Source of the DNA: DATKQY01 sp035532475
GTDB lineage: Bacteria > Actinomycetota > Acidimicrobiia > Acidimicrobiales > Bog-793
Assembly: GCA_035532475.1 (NCBI GenBank)
Contig: DATKQY010000043.1
Span: forward strand, 1 to 30,206
Direction of reading: 5' to 3'
DNA length: 30,206 bases
The position numbers and the translations under genes are program-made. The notes beneath the pieces are model-generated. The model saw only the letters and a program-made list of their open reading frames with translations. It was not told where the DNA came from and did no database searches. Positions 15,752-24,024 of the stretch are shown in pieces. The number at the start of each line of letters is the position of its first letter. Positions within the stretch are counted from its first letter, which is position 1.

Positions 15752-17272
15752 ATGCGGCTGCTGATGGCCAGGACGGTCGCCGCGCTCGTCGCCGCGGTGG
15801 TCGGTACCGGGGCGGCCGTCGGGCCCTGGGCGGTCCCGGCGGGCGCGGCAGCGGCCCGAGCGGGCGCGGCGCGCTCCGCCCCTGTGCTGTCCTGGCACAG
15901 CTGCGACAAGCGCTTCCGCTGCGCCGAGCTCGCCGTGCCGATCTCCTACCTCCGGCCGGGCCGGGGAACGCTCGACCTGTCGGTCGTGATGCTCCCCGCG
16001 AGCGGCAAGCACCCCGTCGGCGATCTGGTGACGAACCCCGGGGGGCCGGGGGGCTCGGGCGTCGACTTCCTGGAGCAGGCCTGGAGCTCGTTCCCGGCCT
16101 CGCTCCGGGCGTCGTTCAACCTCGTGAGCTTCGACCCGCGCGGGGTCGACCGCAGCGACCCCGTCGTGTGCGCCTCGGCCGCCGAGACCAGGCACCTGCT
16201 GGCGCTCGACCCCGCGCCGACCACACCGGCCGAGATCGCCACGGTCGTCACGGCGGTCAAGGGCTACGTCGCCGACTGCAAGGCGCACACCTCGCACCTG
16301 CTCCTCGCGAACGTCGGCACGCGCACCACCGTGCTCGACCTGGACCGGCTGCGGGCCGCCCTCGGCGAGCCGAAGCTCGACTACCTGGGACTTTCGTACG
16401 GGACGTACATCGGCGAGCTCTACGCCGAGCGCTTCCCCTCGAAGGTGAGAGCGATGATCCTCGACGGCGCGGTCGATCCGGCGCTCAGCACCCAGACGAG
16501 CGATCTCCAGCAGGCGCTGGGCTTCGAGACCGACCTCAACGACTTCCTCGCCTGGTGCGACAAGAACGCCACCTGCCACTCCGGCCTCCCCGACGGGGCG
16601 CGCAAGGACTACAACCGCCTCTTCGACAGCTTCACCGCCGGTCACAGCATCGTGGCGAACTTCCAGCCGCTCTTCGGCGGCCGCCAGCCCGTCGGTCTCG
16701 GCGTCGCGGAGATCGGGGTCGTCAGCGCGCTGTACTCCAAGCAGGACTGGCCCACCCTCGCCCAGGCGCTGTCGACCGGCCTCAGGGGCAACGGCGACCT
16801 GCTCGCCGAGCTCGCCTACAACTACGCCGGCCTCCAGGCCGACGGGACCTTCTCGAACATCGACGACGCCAACACGGCGATCAACTGCGTCGACCGCCCC
16901 TCCCCGACCACGATCGCCGAGTACCAGGCGCTCGCCCGGCAGCTCGCGGCGAAGGCGCCCGACTTCGGGGCGTCGGAGGCCTGGGGGACGCTCGCCTGCG
17001 CGTACTGGCCGGTCCCACCCGCCGGACCGCCGGCGGCGATCCACGCGCCGGGGTCGCCGCCGATCCTCGTGGTCGGCTCGACCGGCGACCCTGCCACCCC
17101 GTACGCCTGGGCGCAGGCGGTGGCCTCTCAGCTCGACCACGCCGTCCTGCTCACGCGTGCGGGCAGCGGCCACACGGGCTACTTCTCGAGCGCGTGCGTC
17201 CGGAGCTGGGCCGACGGCTACCTCACGTCGCTGACCCTCCCCCCGAAGGGCACGATCTGCCCGAGCAACTGA
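15752..17272 (+). CDS. Exported alpha/beta hydrolase with TAP-like C-terminal domain (tripeptidyl aminopeptidase-type)
   Basis: This is a 506-aa secreted serine hydrolase of the actinobacterial tripeptidyl-aminopeptidase (SlpD/SlpE-like) group. A signal peptide covers about residues 1-35 (MRLLMARTVAALVAAVVG, then an Ala-rich cleavage region). The oxyanion loop NPGGPGGSG is at about 95-103, and the nucleophile is Ser215 in GLSYGTYIG. The TAP-like C-terminus has the acid in VGSTGDPATPY (about 446) and His in GSGHTGYF (about 474). Cysteines in the mature part could form disulfides. AGGTGAGG lies before the ATG. It probably trims peptides from exported proteins or scavenges them. It converges on the GAF-ANTAR gene. 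Confidence 0.9.
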   Translation: MRLLMARTVAALVAAVVGTGAAVGPWAVPAGAAAARAGAARSAPVLSWHSCDKRFRCAELAVPISYLRPGRGTLDLSVVMLPASGKHPVGDLVTNPGGPGGSGVDFLEQAWSSFPASLRASFNLVSFDPRGVDRSDPVVCASAAETRHLLALDPAPTTPAEIATVVTAVKGYVADCKAHTSHLLLANVGTRTTVLDLDRLRAALGEPKLDYLGLSYGTYIGELYAERFPSKVRAMILDGAVDPALSTQTSDLQQALGFETDLNDFLAWCDKNATCHSGLPDGARKDYNRLFDSFTAGHSIVANFQPLFGGRQPVGLGVAEIGVVSALYSKQDWPTLAQALSTGLRGNGDLLAELAYNYAGLQADGTFSNIDDANTAINCVDRPSPTTIAEYQALARQLAAKAPDFGASEAWGTLACAYWPVPPAGPPAAIHAPGSPPILVVGSTGDPATPYAWAQAVASQLDHAVLLTRAGSGHTGYFSSACVRSWADGYLTSLTLPPKGTICPSN

Positions 17273-17273
17273 T

Positions 17274-17289
17274 CGGGCCGGCCGGCCCG
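17274..17289. terminator. Palindromic hairpin between convergent genes
   Basis: A perfect 16-bp palindrome, CGGGCCGG followed by its complement, begins two bases after the TGA of the exported hydrolase and lies before the end of the convergent GAF-ANTAR gene. The position suits a bidirectional terminator, but there is no T-tract. Confidence 0.4.
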
Positions 17290-17329
17290 GCGGCCGCGCC
17301 CTGCGGCGCCCTGTACCAGGCTCGTGCGA

Positions 17330-18208
17330 CTACTCGGCGCGCAGCGACGCGGCGTCCAGCTCGCCGTCGATGACGTAGCGGGCCACGTCGTGGATCTTCC
17401 GGTTGCGGTGGCGGGAGTAGCGCCGGAGCAGCTCGAAGGACTCGTCGGTACTGATCCCGAGCGACGCGGCGATCACCCCTTTGGCCTGCTCGATGAGGAT
17501 CCGAGTCGTGAGGGCGCCCTGCAGTTGATGCGCGAGCTCGTTGGTGACGTCGAACTTGCGCTGGTGGAGGATGCCGATGGTGGCGCTCTCGGCGAGGGTG
17601 CGGAGCATCTCGATCTGCAGCGGTGACGGCCGGTGGCCGTAGGGGTCGGCGAGGCTCAGCACGCCGATCGTCTCGTCGCGCAAGCGGAGCGGCACCGTGT
17701 GCACCGCAGCGTACCCGGCGGCACGCGAGAGGGGTGCGAACCTCGGCCAGCGCGTCTCGGCCGCGTCGAGGGCCTCTCCGATGCCCGCACGCCCGGTCCG
17801 GAAGGCGTCAACGCATGGACCCTCGGACTGCTCGACCTGGTACTGGTCGAGCACGCGCTTCGGCTCGCTCGTCGCCACGGCGACGCGCAGCTCGTTCTGC
17901 TCGTCGGCGAGCAGGATGCTCGTGTCGGCGCCGGGCACGAGGCGTGAGCAGACCGCGGCGAGCAGGGCCAGCGAGCGTTCGAGGTCGAAGTCCTCGGCGA
18001 GCGTGTCGGCCAGGCGCACGACCGTGCGGGCGAGGATGACCTGGTCCTCCTGGGTCTCCCCGGCGCGCCGGCCGCGGCTCCGGCGCCGCTCGGGCCGCAC
18101 CGCCGGAGGCTGGTCCCCGCCCGCCGCGGGCGCCCCGACGTCGGACGCGCCGGCCGAGCCCGGCCCGTCGGCGCCCTTTGCTTGCTCGGGAGTGTCGGGA
18201 GTTCCCAT
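17330..18208 (-). CDS. GAF and ANTAR domain-containing regulator
   Basis: This 292-aa protein combines a sensory GAF domain (about residues 60-205; LAALVAVCSRLVPGADTSILLADEQNELRV-type core and AAVHTVPLRLRDETIGVLSLAD) with a C-terminal ANTAR RNA-binding domain (about 220-285; LTTRILIEQAKGVIAASLGI and LLRRYSRHRNRKIHDVA). ANTAR proteins prevent transcription termination by binding paired hexanucleotide-loop hairpins in leaders. The first 50 residues are rich in Pro, Gly and Arg and probably disordered. The ATG at 18208 is chosen, although its ribosome site is poor (AGAGGG about 15 bases away) and the frame stays open upstream. The target RNA is not identifiable here. Confidence 0.85.
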   Translation of the reverse strand: MGTPDTPEQAKGADGPGSAGASDVGAPAAGGDQPPAVRPERRRSRGRRAGETQEDQVILARTVVRLADTLAEDFDLERSLALLAAVCSRLVPGADTSILLADEQNELRVAVATSEPKRVLDQYQVEQSEGPCVDAFRTGRAGIGEALDAAETRWPRFAPLSRAAGYAAVHTVPLRLRDETIGVLSLADPYGHRPSPLQIEMLRTLAESATIGILHQRKFDVTNELAHQLQGALTTRILIEQAKGVIAASLGISTDESFELLRRYSRHRNRKIHDVARYVIDGELDAASLRAE

Positions 18209-18583
18209 CGCGGAGGTTCGATCCCTCTCGGCTTGAGACACCTGTCCTCGCAGGTCGGGGCTGTGCAGCCGGCGCGCCCCACGACCTACGTCTCCTGTCC
18301 GGGGCCGGCGGCTCGCGGGCAGGGCACTGCAGCTGCGTCTCCGGCAGGATAGACGCGGGCGCAAGCCCGGGCACACACGGCGCCCCGGCCCGACCACGCA
18401 ACGTGGTCGGGCGGCGTGCTCGACAACGTGCACCGCGTCGTCGGTCGCCGTGGAGAGCGCGGCGTGCTCGCGGAGGTCGGCGACGAGCGCGAGGACCAGC
18501 TGGCCAGGAAGAACTCGACCGCCTCGGGGGGGCGAGGGCCCGACACAGCTCGACGTATGCGCCGTCCAGCTCGTCGGCCCCCA

Positions 18584-18715
18584 TGCAACCGGTCGGGCGC
18601 TCGTCGTCTCGGCGATCAGGAGCGGGCGCAGCGCCGCGTCGTCCCCGCCGGCGACGCGGCCCATCACGTAGCGGTCGGGCCGGATCAGCTAGGCGCCGAC
18701 CCCGTAGGGAGGTTC
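18584..18715 (-). pseudogene. Fragment of a FAD-dependent aromatic hydroxylase C-terminus (MhpA-like)
   Basis: The minus strand encodes EPPYGVGA, an in-frame TAG, then LIRPDRYVMGRVAGGDDAAL and LRPLLIAETTSA. The segment YG..A.L.RPD.YV is the C-terminal strand pattern of group A flavoprotein hydroxylases such as 3-(3-hydroxyphenyl)propionate hydroxylase. There is no upstream FAD domain, one in-frame stop, and frame loss after about 18584, so this is a remnant. The match is short and recognised by eye only. Confidence 0.4.
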
Positions 18716-18771
18716 ACCATCCTCCGGTTCCTGCTACTCGCGACGAGCCCGCCCGCTCCCGGCACGGAGCC

Positions 18772-18801
18772 TTGAGCGGGCCGCCGAGCAGCATTTATGA
18801 T
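18772..18801 (+). promoter_or_regulatory. Promoter of the flavin monooxygenase-tetR operon
   Basis: TTGAGC (18772-18777), an 18-base spacer and TATGAT (18796-18801) make a sigma70-like promoter about 50 bases before the GTG at 18849. The operator palindrome begins at the next base after the -10. Confidence 0.55.
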
Positions 18802-18823
18802 ACGGATCCGTTCCGTTTAGGAA
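18802..18823. promoter_or_regulatory. Probable TetR operator: palindrome plus overlapping dyad
   Basis: ACGGATCCGT (18802-18811) is a perfect 10-bp palindrome. It is overlapped by a second dyad, TTCC-GTTTA-GGAA (18811-18823). Both cover the expected transcription start, where a bound repressor would block initiation. The TetR gene is the second gene of this operon, so autorepression relieved by the monooxygenase substrate is likely. Confidence 0.5.
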
Positions 18824-18848
18824 CCCTCTCGACCACAAGGGAGCAGCC

Positions 18849-20108
18849 GTGGCGGACGTCACACTGGAGGCGCGCTCGGCGCCCGAGCCGGACCTCTCGG
18901 CAACTCCGGAGGAGCTCGTGCGCCGGGCCGCGGGCCTGCGCGAGCTCATCCGCGCCCAGCAGGACGAGGCCGAGCGCATCGGCCACTACACCGAGGAGGT
19001 GCACCGGGCACTCGTCGGGGCGGGGCTCTACCACGTGCTCACCCCGAAGCGCTACGGCGGCTACGAGTACGACGTCCCCACCTTCCTCAGGTGCGTGATC
19101 GAGATCTCCCAGGGTGACCCCGCCTCGGGCTGGTGCTACTGCCTCGGCCACGGCCACAACCTGACGACCGCCGGGCACTGGCCGAAGGAGGCCCAGGACG
19201 AGGTGTTCGGCCACGCCCGGGGCTACTTCCGCGCCTCGCACAGCGCGGTGCCCTCGGGGACGGCCACGCCGGTCGCGGGGGGCTACGTCATCAACGCCAC
19301 CTCGCCCTACCAGTCCGGCGTGCCGTACTCGACCCATGCGACGCTCAACGTCGCGCTCCAGCCCGAGGGCGGCGGTGCGCCGGCAGGCCCGCCGGCGATC
19401 GTGTGCGCCCTCGTCCCGACCGACGAGTGCACGGTGCTCGACGACTGGGGCGGCGACGCCACGCTCGGCGAGCGGGCAAGCGGGTCGAACACGGTCGTCG
19501 CCGAGGACATGCTCGTCCCGGCCTCCCATGTCGTGCCCTTCGACTGGATCGGCGGGGACTACTCGAACGGCAGCGAGGGCACGCGCCTGCACGGCAACCC
19601 GATGTACCTCTGCCCGGTGGCCGGCTACTTCCACGCCGAGCTCGTCGCCACCGTCGTCGGCGCCGCCAAGGCGGCGCTCGAGGAGTTCGAGCACATCATC
19701 ACGACGAGAAAGACGATGCTCCCCCCGATCGTGCTGCGCTACGAGGACGTCGACTTCCAGCGGGAGTTCGGGCTCGCGATGACGATGGTCGACGCGTCGG
19801 AGGCCATCCTGCTTCGCGCGGCCGACCTCTACATGAAGTACTGCCGGGACTGGGCCGAGAACGGCACGCCGTTCACGACCGAGATGGACATGCGCCTGTT
19901 CGGGATGATCCAGCGCTCGGGGGAGATGGCGAGCGACGCCGTCCGCCTCATGTTCAACTCCGGGGGCTCGGCCGCCGCGAAGCGCGGCCAACCGCTCCAG
20001 CGCTACTACCGGGACGTCGCGATGTACCGCGGGCACCTCTCGGCACAGTACGGGAAGTTCGCCCAGATCTTCGCCAAGGTGCACTTCGGCATGCCGGCCG
20101 GCTTCTGA
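18849..20108 (+). CDS. Group D flavin-dependent monooxygenase (acyl-CoA dehydrogenase fold, HsaA/HpaH C2-like)
   Basis: This 419-aa protein has the acyl-CoA dehydrogenase fold but resembles two-component aromatic hydroxylases (HsaA, p-hydroxyphenylacetate hydroxylase oxygenase). The N-terminal helices include GLYHVLTPKRYGGYEYDVPT and IEISQGDPASGWCY. The middle domain has GGYVINATSPYQSGVPYSTH, and the C-terminal helices include EFGLAMTMVDASEAILLRAADLY and LMFNSGGSAAAKRGQPLQRYYRD. Such enzymes use reduced flavin from a separate reductase, which is not seen here. A true acyl-CoA dehydrogenase is less likely because the usual catalytic Glu context is absent and the start and end match hydroxylases. 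The GTG start has AAGGGAG upstream. It is followed after eight bases by tetR. Confidence 0.82.
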   Translation: MADVTLEARSAPEPDLSATPEELVRRAAGLRELIRAQQDEAERIGHYTEEVHRALVGAGLYHVLTPKRYGGYEYDVPTFLRCVIEISQGDPASGWCYCLGHGHNLTTAGHWPKEAQDEVFGHARGYFRASHSAVPSGTATPVAGGYVINATSPYQSGVPYSTHATLNVALQPEGGGAPAGPPAIVCALVPTDECTVLDDWGGDATLGERASGSNTVVAEDMLVPASHVVPFDWIGGDYSNGSEGTRLHGNPMYLCPVAGYFHAELVATVVGAAKAALEEFEHIITTRKTMLPPIVLRYEDVDFQREFGLAMTMVDASEAILLRAADLYMKYCRDWAENGTPFTTEMDMRLFGMIQRSGEMASDAVRLMFNSGGSAAAKRGQPLQRYYRDVAMYRGHLSAQYGKFAQIFAKVHFGMPAGF

Positions 20109-20116
20109 CGCCGCCG

Positions 20117-20806
20117 GTGCCGCCGCCCGACCAGTCGCTCGGTGCGACGGGCGAAGCATGCCGGGCGGCGGGGGCGGAGACCGCGCCGAGCGGGGGGCCG
20201 GCGGCGCGTGCACGCGCCGCCGGCCGGCCGCTCGACGCCTCGCGCGACGCGGCCATCCTGCGCGCGACCCAGCAGATCCTCGCCGAGTCGGGCTACGACC
20301 TGCTGACGATCGAGGCCGTCGCGCTGCGCGCCCGGGCCGGGAAGGCCACCATCTACCGGAGGTGGCCGTCCAAGGCCGAGCTCGTCGTCGACGCGGTCTA
20401 CGCCCTCCGTCCGGCCGCCCCGGTACCGGACACCGGCACGCTCAGGGGGGACCTGCGCGCCGCGTACGAGCGCATCGGTTCCGTCGACGAGCTCGACCAC
20501 CAGGTCATGGCGGGGCTGATAACGGCGCGCCGGCGAGACCCCGATCTCGACCGGCTCTTCCGCGAGTACCTCTTGCCGAAGGACCGCTCCGAGATCGCCT
20601 CGATCTTCGAGCGGGCGACCGGGCGCGGCGAGATCGCGCCCGGCCTGAACGTCGACGCGCTGACCGTGGTCGTCGCCGCGCTGACGGGCCACCGGCTGCT
20701 GTTCGCCATGGAGCCGATGGACGACCGCTACATCGACATGATCGTCGACGAGGTCATCCTCCCCCTCACCGCGGCGAACGCGAGGCGGGGGCCGTCGGTC
20801 AGCTGA
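20117..20806 (+). CDS. TetR/AcrR family transcriptional regulator
   Basis: This is a TetR-type repressor of up to 229 aa. The N-terminal helix-turn-helix reads AAILRATQQILAESGYDLLT, then IEAVALRARAGKATIYRRWPSKAELVVDAV. The C-terminal ligand domain includes ELDHQVMAGLITARRRDPDL and SEIASIFERATGRGEI, typical of a TetR_C_11-like domain. The start is uncertain. GTG 20117 is the first in-frame candidate after the upstream stop but has no clear ribosome site, and the first 35 residues are low complexity. It forms an operon with the flavin monooxygenase and most likely binds the palindrome at 18802-18811. Confidence 0.87.
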   Translation: MPPPDQSLGATGEACRAAGAETAPSGGPAARARAAGRPLDASRDAAILRATQQILAESGYDLLTIEAVALRARAGKATIYRRWPSKAELVVDAVYALRPAAPVPDTGTLRGDLRAAYERIGSVDELDHQVMAGLITARRRDPDLDRLFREYLLPKDRSEIASIFERATGRGEIAPGLNVDALTVVVAALTGHRLLFAMEPMDDRYIDMIVDEVILPLTAANARRGPSVS

Positions 20807-20881
20807 CGAACACCGTCCCGACCGGCGCGGTCCACACGATCAAAAGGACCCTCGACCGCGGGCCGGGTGGCGCGAGAGCGC

Positions 20882-21802
20882 TCAGGGGGCCAGCACGAGC
20901 TTGCCGCGCAGCCCGCCGGCCTCGACGCGCTCGTGGGCCAGCCTGGCCTGCGCCAGGGGCAGGATCTCGGCGATGCGCGTCTGCAACAGGCCGGCGGCGA
21001 GCTCGGCGGCGAAGGTGGCGAGCGCCTCGGCGTCGGAGCGGACGAGCACGACCTTCGTCCGCACGCCACGCCCGGGGTCGTCCCCGCCAGGCGGACGGGT
21101 GAACACGGCGATGCCGCCGTCCTTCACCGCCCCGACGACGTTCGGGCCGACGGGCACCGCGTCGAGCACGGCGTCGACGGGGGCCACGGAGGCGAAGTCG
21201 ACCGCGCGCGAGAGGACCTCGGCGGCGCCGAGGCTCGCGACCCAGGCCTCGTCCCCGTCGTTCGCGACCGCCAGCACTCGCACCCCGGCGCGCGTGGCGA
21301 GCTGCACGGCGTACGCACCGACCGCCCCGCTCGCGCCGGTGACGAGCAGGGTCGAGCCGGGAGCCGGGTCGATCATGCCGAGCGCCTGGTACGCGGTGAG
21401 CACGTTCAGCGGCAGGGTCGCCGCCACTGACGGCTCCACCCCGTCGGGCAGGGCGGCGATCCACGCGGTCTCGACCGCGGCCATCTCGGCGTAGGCACCG
21501 ACGCGACCGCCGATGCGACCCCACGGGATCATCCCGACCACCCGCTGCCCCACCCGATAGTCGTCGACACCCTCACCGACACCGGCCACCTCACCGGCAA
21601 GGTCCCAGCCCAGCACGAACGGCGGCTGCAGGTCCGGCATCCGGGCGCGTACGCCGCCGGAGCGCGCCCCGAGGTCGGTCGGGTTCACGTTCGCCGCCTC
21701 GATCCGCACGACGACCTCGCCCGCGCCGGGCACCGGATCCGGACGCTCGCCCGGCTGCAGCACTTCGGGGCCGCCGAAGGCCACCGCCTCTACGACACGC
21801 AT
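20882..21802 (-). CDS. NADPH:quinone oxidoreductase-like medium-chain dehydrogenase (zinc-free)
   Basis: This 306-aa protein belongs to the quinone oxidoreductase branch of the MDR superfamily. It has the GroES-like start (VLQPGERPDPVPGAGEVVVRIEAANVNPTDLG), the GWDLAGEVAGVGEGV motif in place of the zinc-binding GHE, and the NADPH motif TGASGAVGAYAVQLA. No zinc-ligand cysteines are present. Such enzymes reduce quinones or alpha,beta-unsaturated carbonyls. It converges with tetR. The class II aldolase gene lies 115 bp upstream on the same strand. Only a weak GAGG precedes the ATG. Confidence 0.88.
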   Translation of the reverse strand: MRVVEAVAFGGPEVLQPGERPDPVPGAGEVVVRIEAANVNPTDLGARSGGVRARMPDLQPPFVLGWDLAGEVAGVGEGVDDYRVGQRVVGMIPWGRIGGRVGAYAEMAAVETAWIAALPDGVEPSVAATLPLNVLTAYQALGMIDPAPGSTLLVTGASGAVGAYAVQLATRAGVRVLAVANDGDEAWVASLGAAEVLSRAVDFASVAPVDAVLDAVPVGPNVVGAVKDGGIAVFTRPPGGDDPGRGVRTKVVLVRSDAEALATFAAELAAGLLQTRIAEILPLAQARLAHERVEAGGLRGKLVLAP

Positions 21803-21917
21803 GGGGCCATCGAGCCTCTCGCCTCCGCCCGGCGACTCCGGGCACGTCCGTCACGGCCGCGGCCGGAGGATCCGGTCGCGGCGGTACGCGAACCGGGGAC
21901 GCGCCCCGTGTCCCGTC

Positions 21918-22700
21918 TCAACCGCGGTATGACGTGTCGCACGAGTCGAGTTGGCGCCAGAGCGCGTCGAAGACATCCGAGCCGGCGTCGGCGGGCGCCA
22001 TGATGCGGTCCATGCACTGGCTCGAGCGCTGGCGCGCCTCGTCGGAGATCTGGCGGACCGGGCCGGCACTCGCCGTCGCGATCTGGATCTGGCACGCCCG
22101 GTCGAGGGTCCACAGCCACGTGAAGGCCTCGGGGATCGAGCGGCCGCACGAGAGCAGCCCGTGGTTGCGCAGGATCAGCAGGGGCTGGTGGCCGAGGCTG
22201 GCGACGAGGCGCTCCTGCTCACCGATCTCGAGGGTGATCCCCTCGAACTCGTGGTAGGCGACCTTGCCGTCGACCTGCGCAGCGTAGAAGTTGTTGCGGT
22301 CGAGCCCGCCGTCGAGGCACGCCACGGCCGAGCCGGCGGTGGTGTGGGTGTGCATCACCGCGCTGACGTCGGGCCGGTTGGCATGGATCGCAGTGTGGAT
22401 GATGATGCCCGCTCGGTTCACCGGCCAGTCGCTATGCCCGACGATGTTGCCGTCAAGGTCGATCTTCACCAGGTTGGAGGCGGTCACCTCCCGGTACATG
22501 AGCCCGAACGGGTTGATGAGCAGGTGCTCCTCGGGCCCCGGCACCCGCACGGAGATGTGGTTGAAGATGAGCTCGGTCCACCCGAGCATGTCGAAGATCC
22601 GATAGCACGCGGCCAGCTGTACGCGCAGCTCCCGCTCTTCCGGCCTCATCGCCGCCAGGCGCCCCTTGCCCGTCTCCGTTGCCTGCGTCTCAACGCTCAT
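21918..22700 (-). CDS. Class II aldolase/adducin family protein
   Basis: This 260-aa protein has the class II aldolase fold used by fuculose-phosphate aldolase, ribulose-phosphate 4-epimerase and some decarboxylases. The zinc triad is visible as His117 and His119 (VMHTHT) and His180 (LRNHGLLSCG), with the conserved FNHISVRVPG at about 46-55 and INPFGLMYREVTASNLVKID in the N-terminal half. AGGGGGAG precedes the ATG at 22700. The long helical tail (CQIQIATASAGPVRQISDEA) resembles the subgroup annotated only as class II aldolase in actino- and proteobacteria. Its phospho-sugar or keto-acid substrate is unknown. It lies downstream of the MTHFR-like gene on the same strand. Confidence 0.88.
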   Translation of the reverse strand: MSVETQATETGKGRLAAMRPEERELRVQLAACYRIFDMLGWTELIFNHISVRVPGPEEHLLINPFGLMYREVTASNLVKIDLDGNIVGHSDWPVNRAGIIIHTAIHANRPDVSAVMHTHTTAGSAVACLDGGLDRNNFYAAQVDGKVAYHEFEGITLEIGEQERLVASLGHQPLLILRNHGLLSCGRSIPEAFTWLWTLDRACQIQIATASAGPVRQISDEARQRSSQCMDRIMAPADAGSDVFDALWRQLDSCDTSYRG

Positions 22701-22784
22701 CAGGCTCTCCCCCTCTCGCCCGGCCGAGGTCCGGGCCCAGCGTAGCGAGTTGGCTCGGCGCGCCAGCAGGTCGCGATGCCGGGT

Positions 22785-23690
22785 TCAGCCACGTGGCGAT
22801 CCCTTGCCGATCGCCGCGCCCTCGGCGACTCGCGGCACGGCCTCGGCCTCCCAGCCCGGCGCCATCAGGTGCACGCCCGCGACACCAGGCACCTGGCGGA
22901 GGCGCCGCACCACGTCGACGGCGATCTCCACGCCGGCCGCCTTCGCCTCCTCGCCCTGAAGCCCCTCCATCCGGGCGAACGTGGCCCCGTCGACCTCGAT
23001 GCCGGGGATGTTCTTGTGCATGTGCTCGAGCATCCGGGTGCTGCGGGGCGGCGTCACGCCGACGAGCACCGGGGCGCGCCCGGGAACGCCGGCCGCGACG
23101 ACGGGCGCGAACCACTCGGCGAAACGGTCGACGTCGTAGACGATGTTGGTCTGAAAGAAGTGCACGCCGACGGCGAGCTTTTGCTCGATCTTCTCGAGCG
23201 TGTCGACCAGCGGGTTCGCCGCGCTGCCGATCAGGAACCCCGTCGGGATCTCGAGCTTCTCGCCCGCGGCGAGGTGGCCGTCGTTCATCCCGCTCACGAG
23301 CCGGACGAGACCGAGGGAGTCGAAGTCCGCCACGGGCTTGGTGAGCTCCGCGTAGGGACCCACCTTCAACGGGTCTCCCGAGAGCGCGAGGAGCGAGCGC
23401 ACGCCGAGGGCCCATGCCCCGAGCAAGTCGGCCTGGATCGCCATGACGTTGCGGTCCCTCGTCGTCACCTGCATGATCGGAGGGAGGCCCTCCTCCAGCA
23501 TCCACACGGCACTGGCGAGCGCCGAGATCTTCACGGTCGCCGCCTGGTTGTCGGTGACGTTGGCGGAGTGCACGACCGGCCCGAACGCCCGGGCGGTGCG
23601 CCGTACCGGCTCGGGATCGGGGTTGAGCGGCGGGCCGAGCTCGGCGGTGACCACGAACTCGCCGGATGCGAGGGCATCGGCGAGCGTCAC
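22785..23690 (-). CDS. Methylenetetrahydrofolate reductase family protein (MetF-like)
   Basis: This is a TIM-barrel flavoprotein of about 301 aa in the methylenetetrahydrofolate reductase family. Visible marks are FVVTAELGPPLNPDPEPV at the start (the VTAEL.PP motif), HSANVTDNQAA, IMQVTTRDRNVMAIQADLLGA (MetF .D.N....), LALSGDPL, FLIGSAANP and FFQTNIVYDVDRFAEWF. The GTG at 23690 is chosen for the GAAGAGG site eight bases upstream; a longer reading to 23759 is possible. It could provide methyl-THF for methionine synthesis or run in the oxidative direction for methyl groups released from methoxyaromatics. Its location near oxygenase genes makes the second worth testing, but this is inference. Confidence 0.87.
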   Translation of the reverse strand: MTLADALASGEFVVTAELGPPLNPDPEPVRRTARAFGPVVHSANVTDNQAATVKISALASAVWMLEEGLPPIMQVTTRDRNVMAIQADLLGAWALGVRSLLALSGDPLKVGPYAELTKPVADFDSLGLVRLVSGMNDGHLAAGEKLEIPTGFLIGSAANPLVDTLEKIEQKLAVGVHFFQTNIVYDVDRFAEWFAPVVAAGVPGRAPVLVGVTPPRSTRMLEHMHKNIPGIEVDGATFARMEGLQGEEAKAAGVEIAVDVVRRLRQVPGVAGVHLMAPGWEAEAVPRVAEGAAIGKGSPRG

Positions 23691-23936
23691 AGGGACGGCC
23701 TCTTCCGGACGGTGTTGTCGATCATGCCCGTACACTACCCAGCCGGCACCGAGCGCCACGATCCGGGTGCGGCCGCGGCCCTGGCGGAGCGGCGCGACCG
23801 GCGCAGACCTTCGCGTCGCGGGGACGTCCCGCGCACGCCGCTCGCCAGCGCGCCCGCGTGACCGGAGCGGTCGTCCACCGCGAGGGCTCGGCGTCGGGCA
23901 CCGCCTGGCCTGTCAGCGGCCGGAGGTGGCGCCCGC

Positions 23937-24006
23937 CTAGTCGGCGAACCAGTCCGCGACCTCCTCCCGCAGGTCCACCCACACCGACTTCAGCCGCGTG
24001 CAGTGC
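23937..24006 (-). pseudogene. Aldehyde dehydrogenase C-terminal remnant
   Basis: The minus strand encodes QRHCTRLKSVWVDLREEVAD followed by WFAD and a stop. The segment TRLKSVWVDL matches the extreme C-terminus of aldehyde dehydrogenases (Y-T-x-V/L-K-S/T-V-W-V). Upstream the frame runs directly into the end of the GntR gene, which occupies the place where the rest of the enzyme should be. It is too short for certainty. About 245 bp between this remnant and the MTHFR-like gene shows nothing recognisable. Confidence 0.4.
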
Positions 24007-24024
24007 CGCTGCCATCCCGACCGT

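Larger units (their letters stand above)
18209..18848. other. 640-bp region with decayed coding sequence and a plus-strand promoter
   Basis: No intact gene is supported. Several minus-strand frames give short protein-like pieces interrupted by frame changes: a flavoprotein tail at about 18584-18715 (listed separately), then MGADELDGAYVELCRALAPP at about 18530-18585, then QLVLALVADLREHAALSTAT at about 18440-18500. The pieces fall in different frames, which suggests decay. A promoter and palindrome for the next gene lie at 18772-18823. Confidence 0.5.

Noticed and set aside
15239..17173. A 644-codon minus-strand open frame opposite the SDR and exported hydrolase
   Set aside because: Its translation is low-complexity Arg/Gly/Val/Glu and lacks any domain; the plus-strand genes have intact catalytic motifs and ribosome sites.
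18210..18235. tRNA-like T-arm (GGAGG-TTCGATC-CCTCT) on the plus strand
   Set aside because: The arm pairs well, but I could find no matching acceptor stem, D-arm or anticodon arm at the right distance, and no CCA follows.
18209..18667. A longer N-terminus for the GAF-ANTAR protein
   Set aside because: The frame is open, but the extra sequence is Arg/Pro-rich and overlaps the flavoprotein remnant; GAF-ANTAR proteins do not need it.
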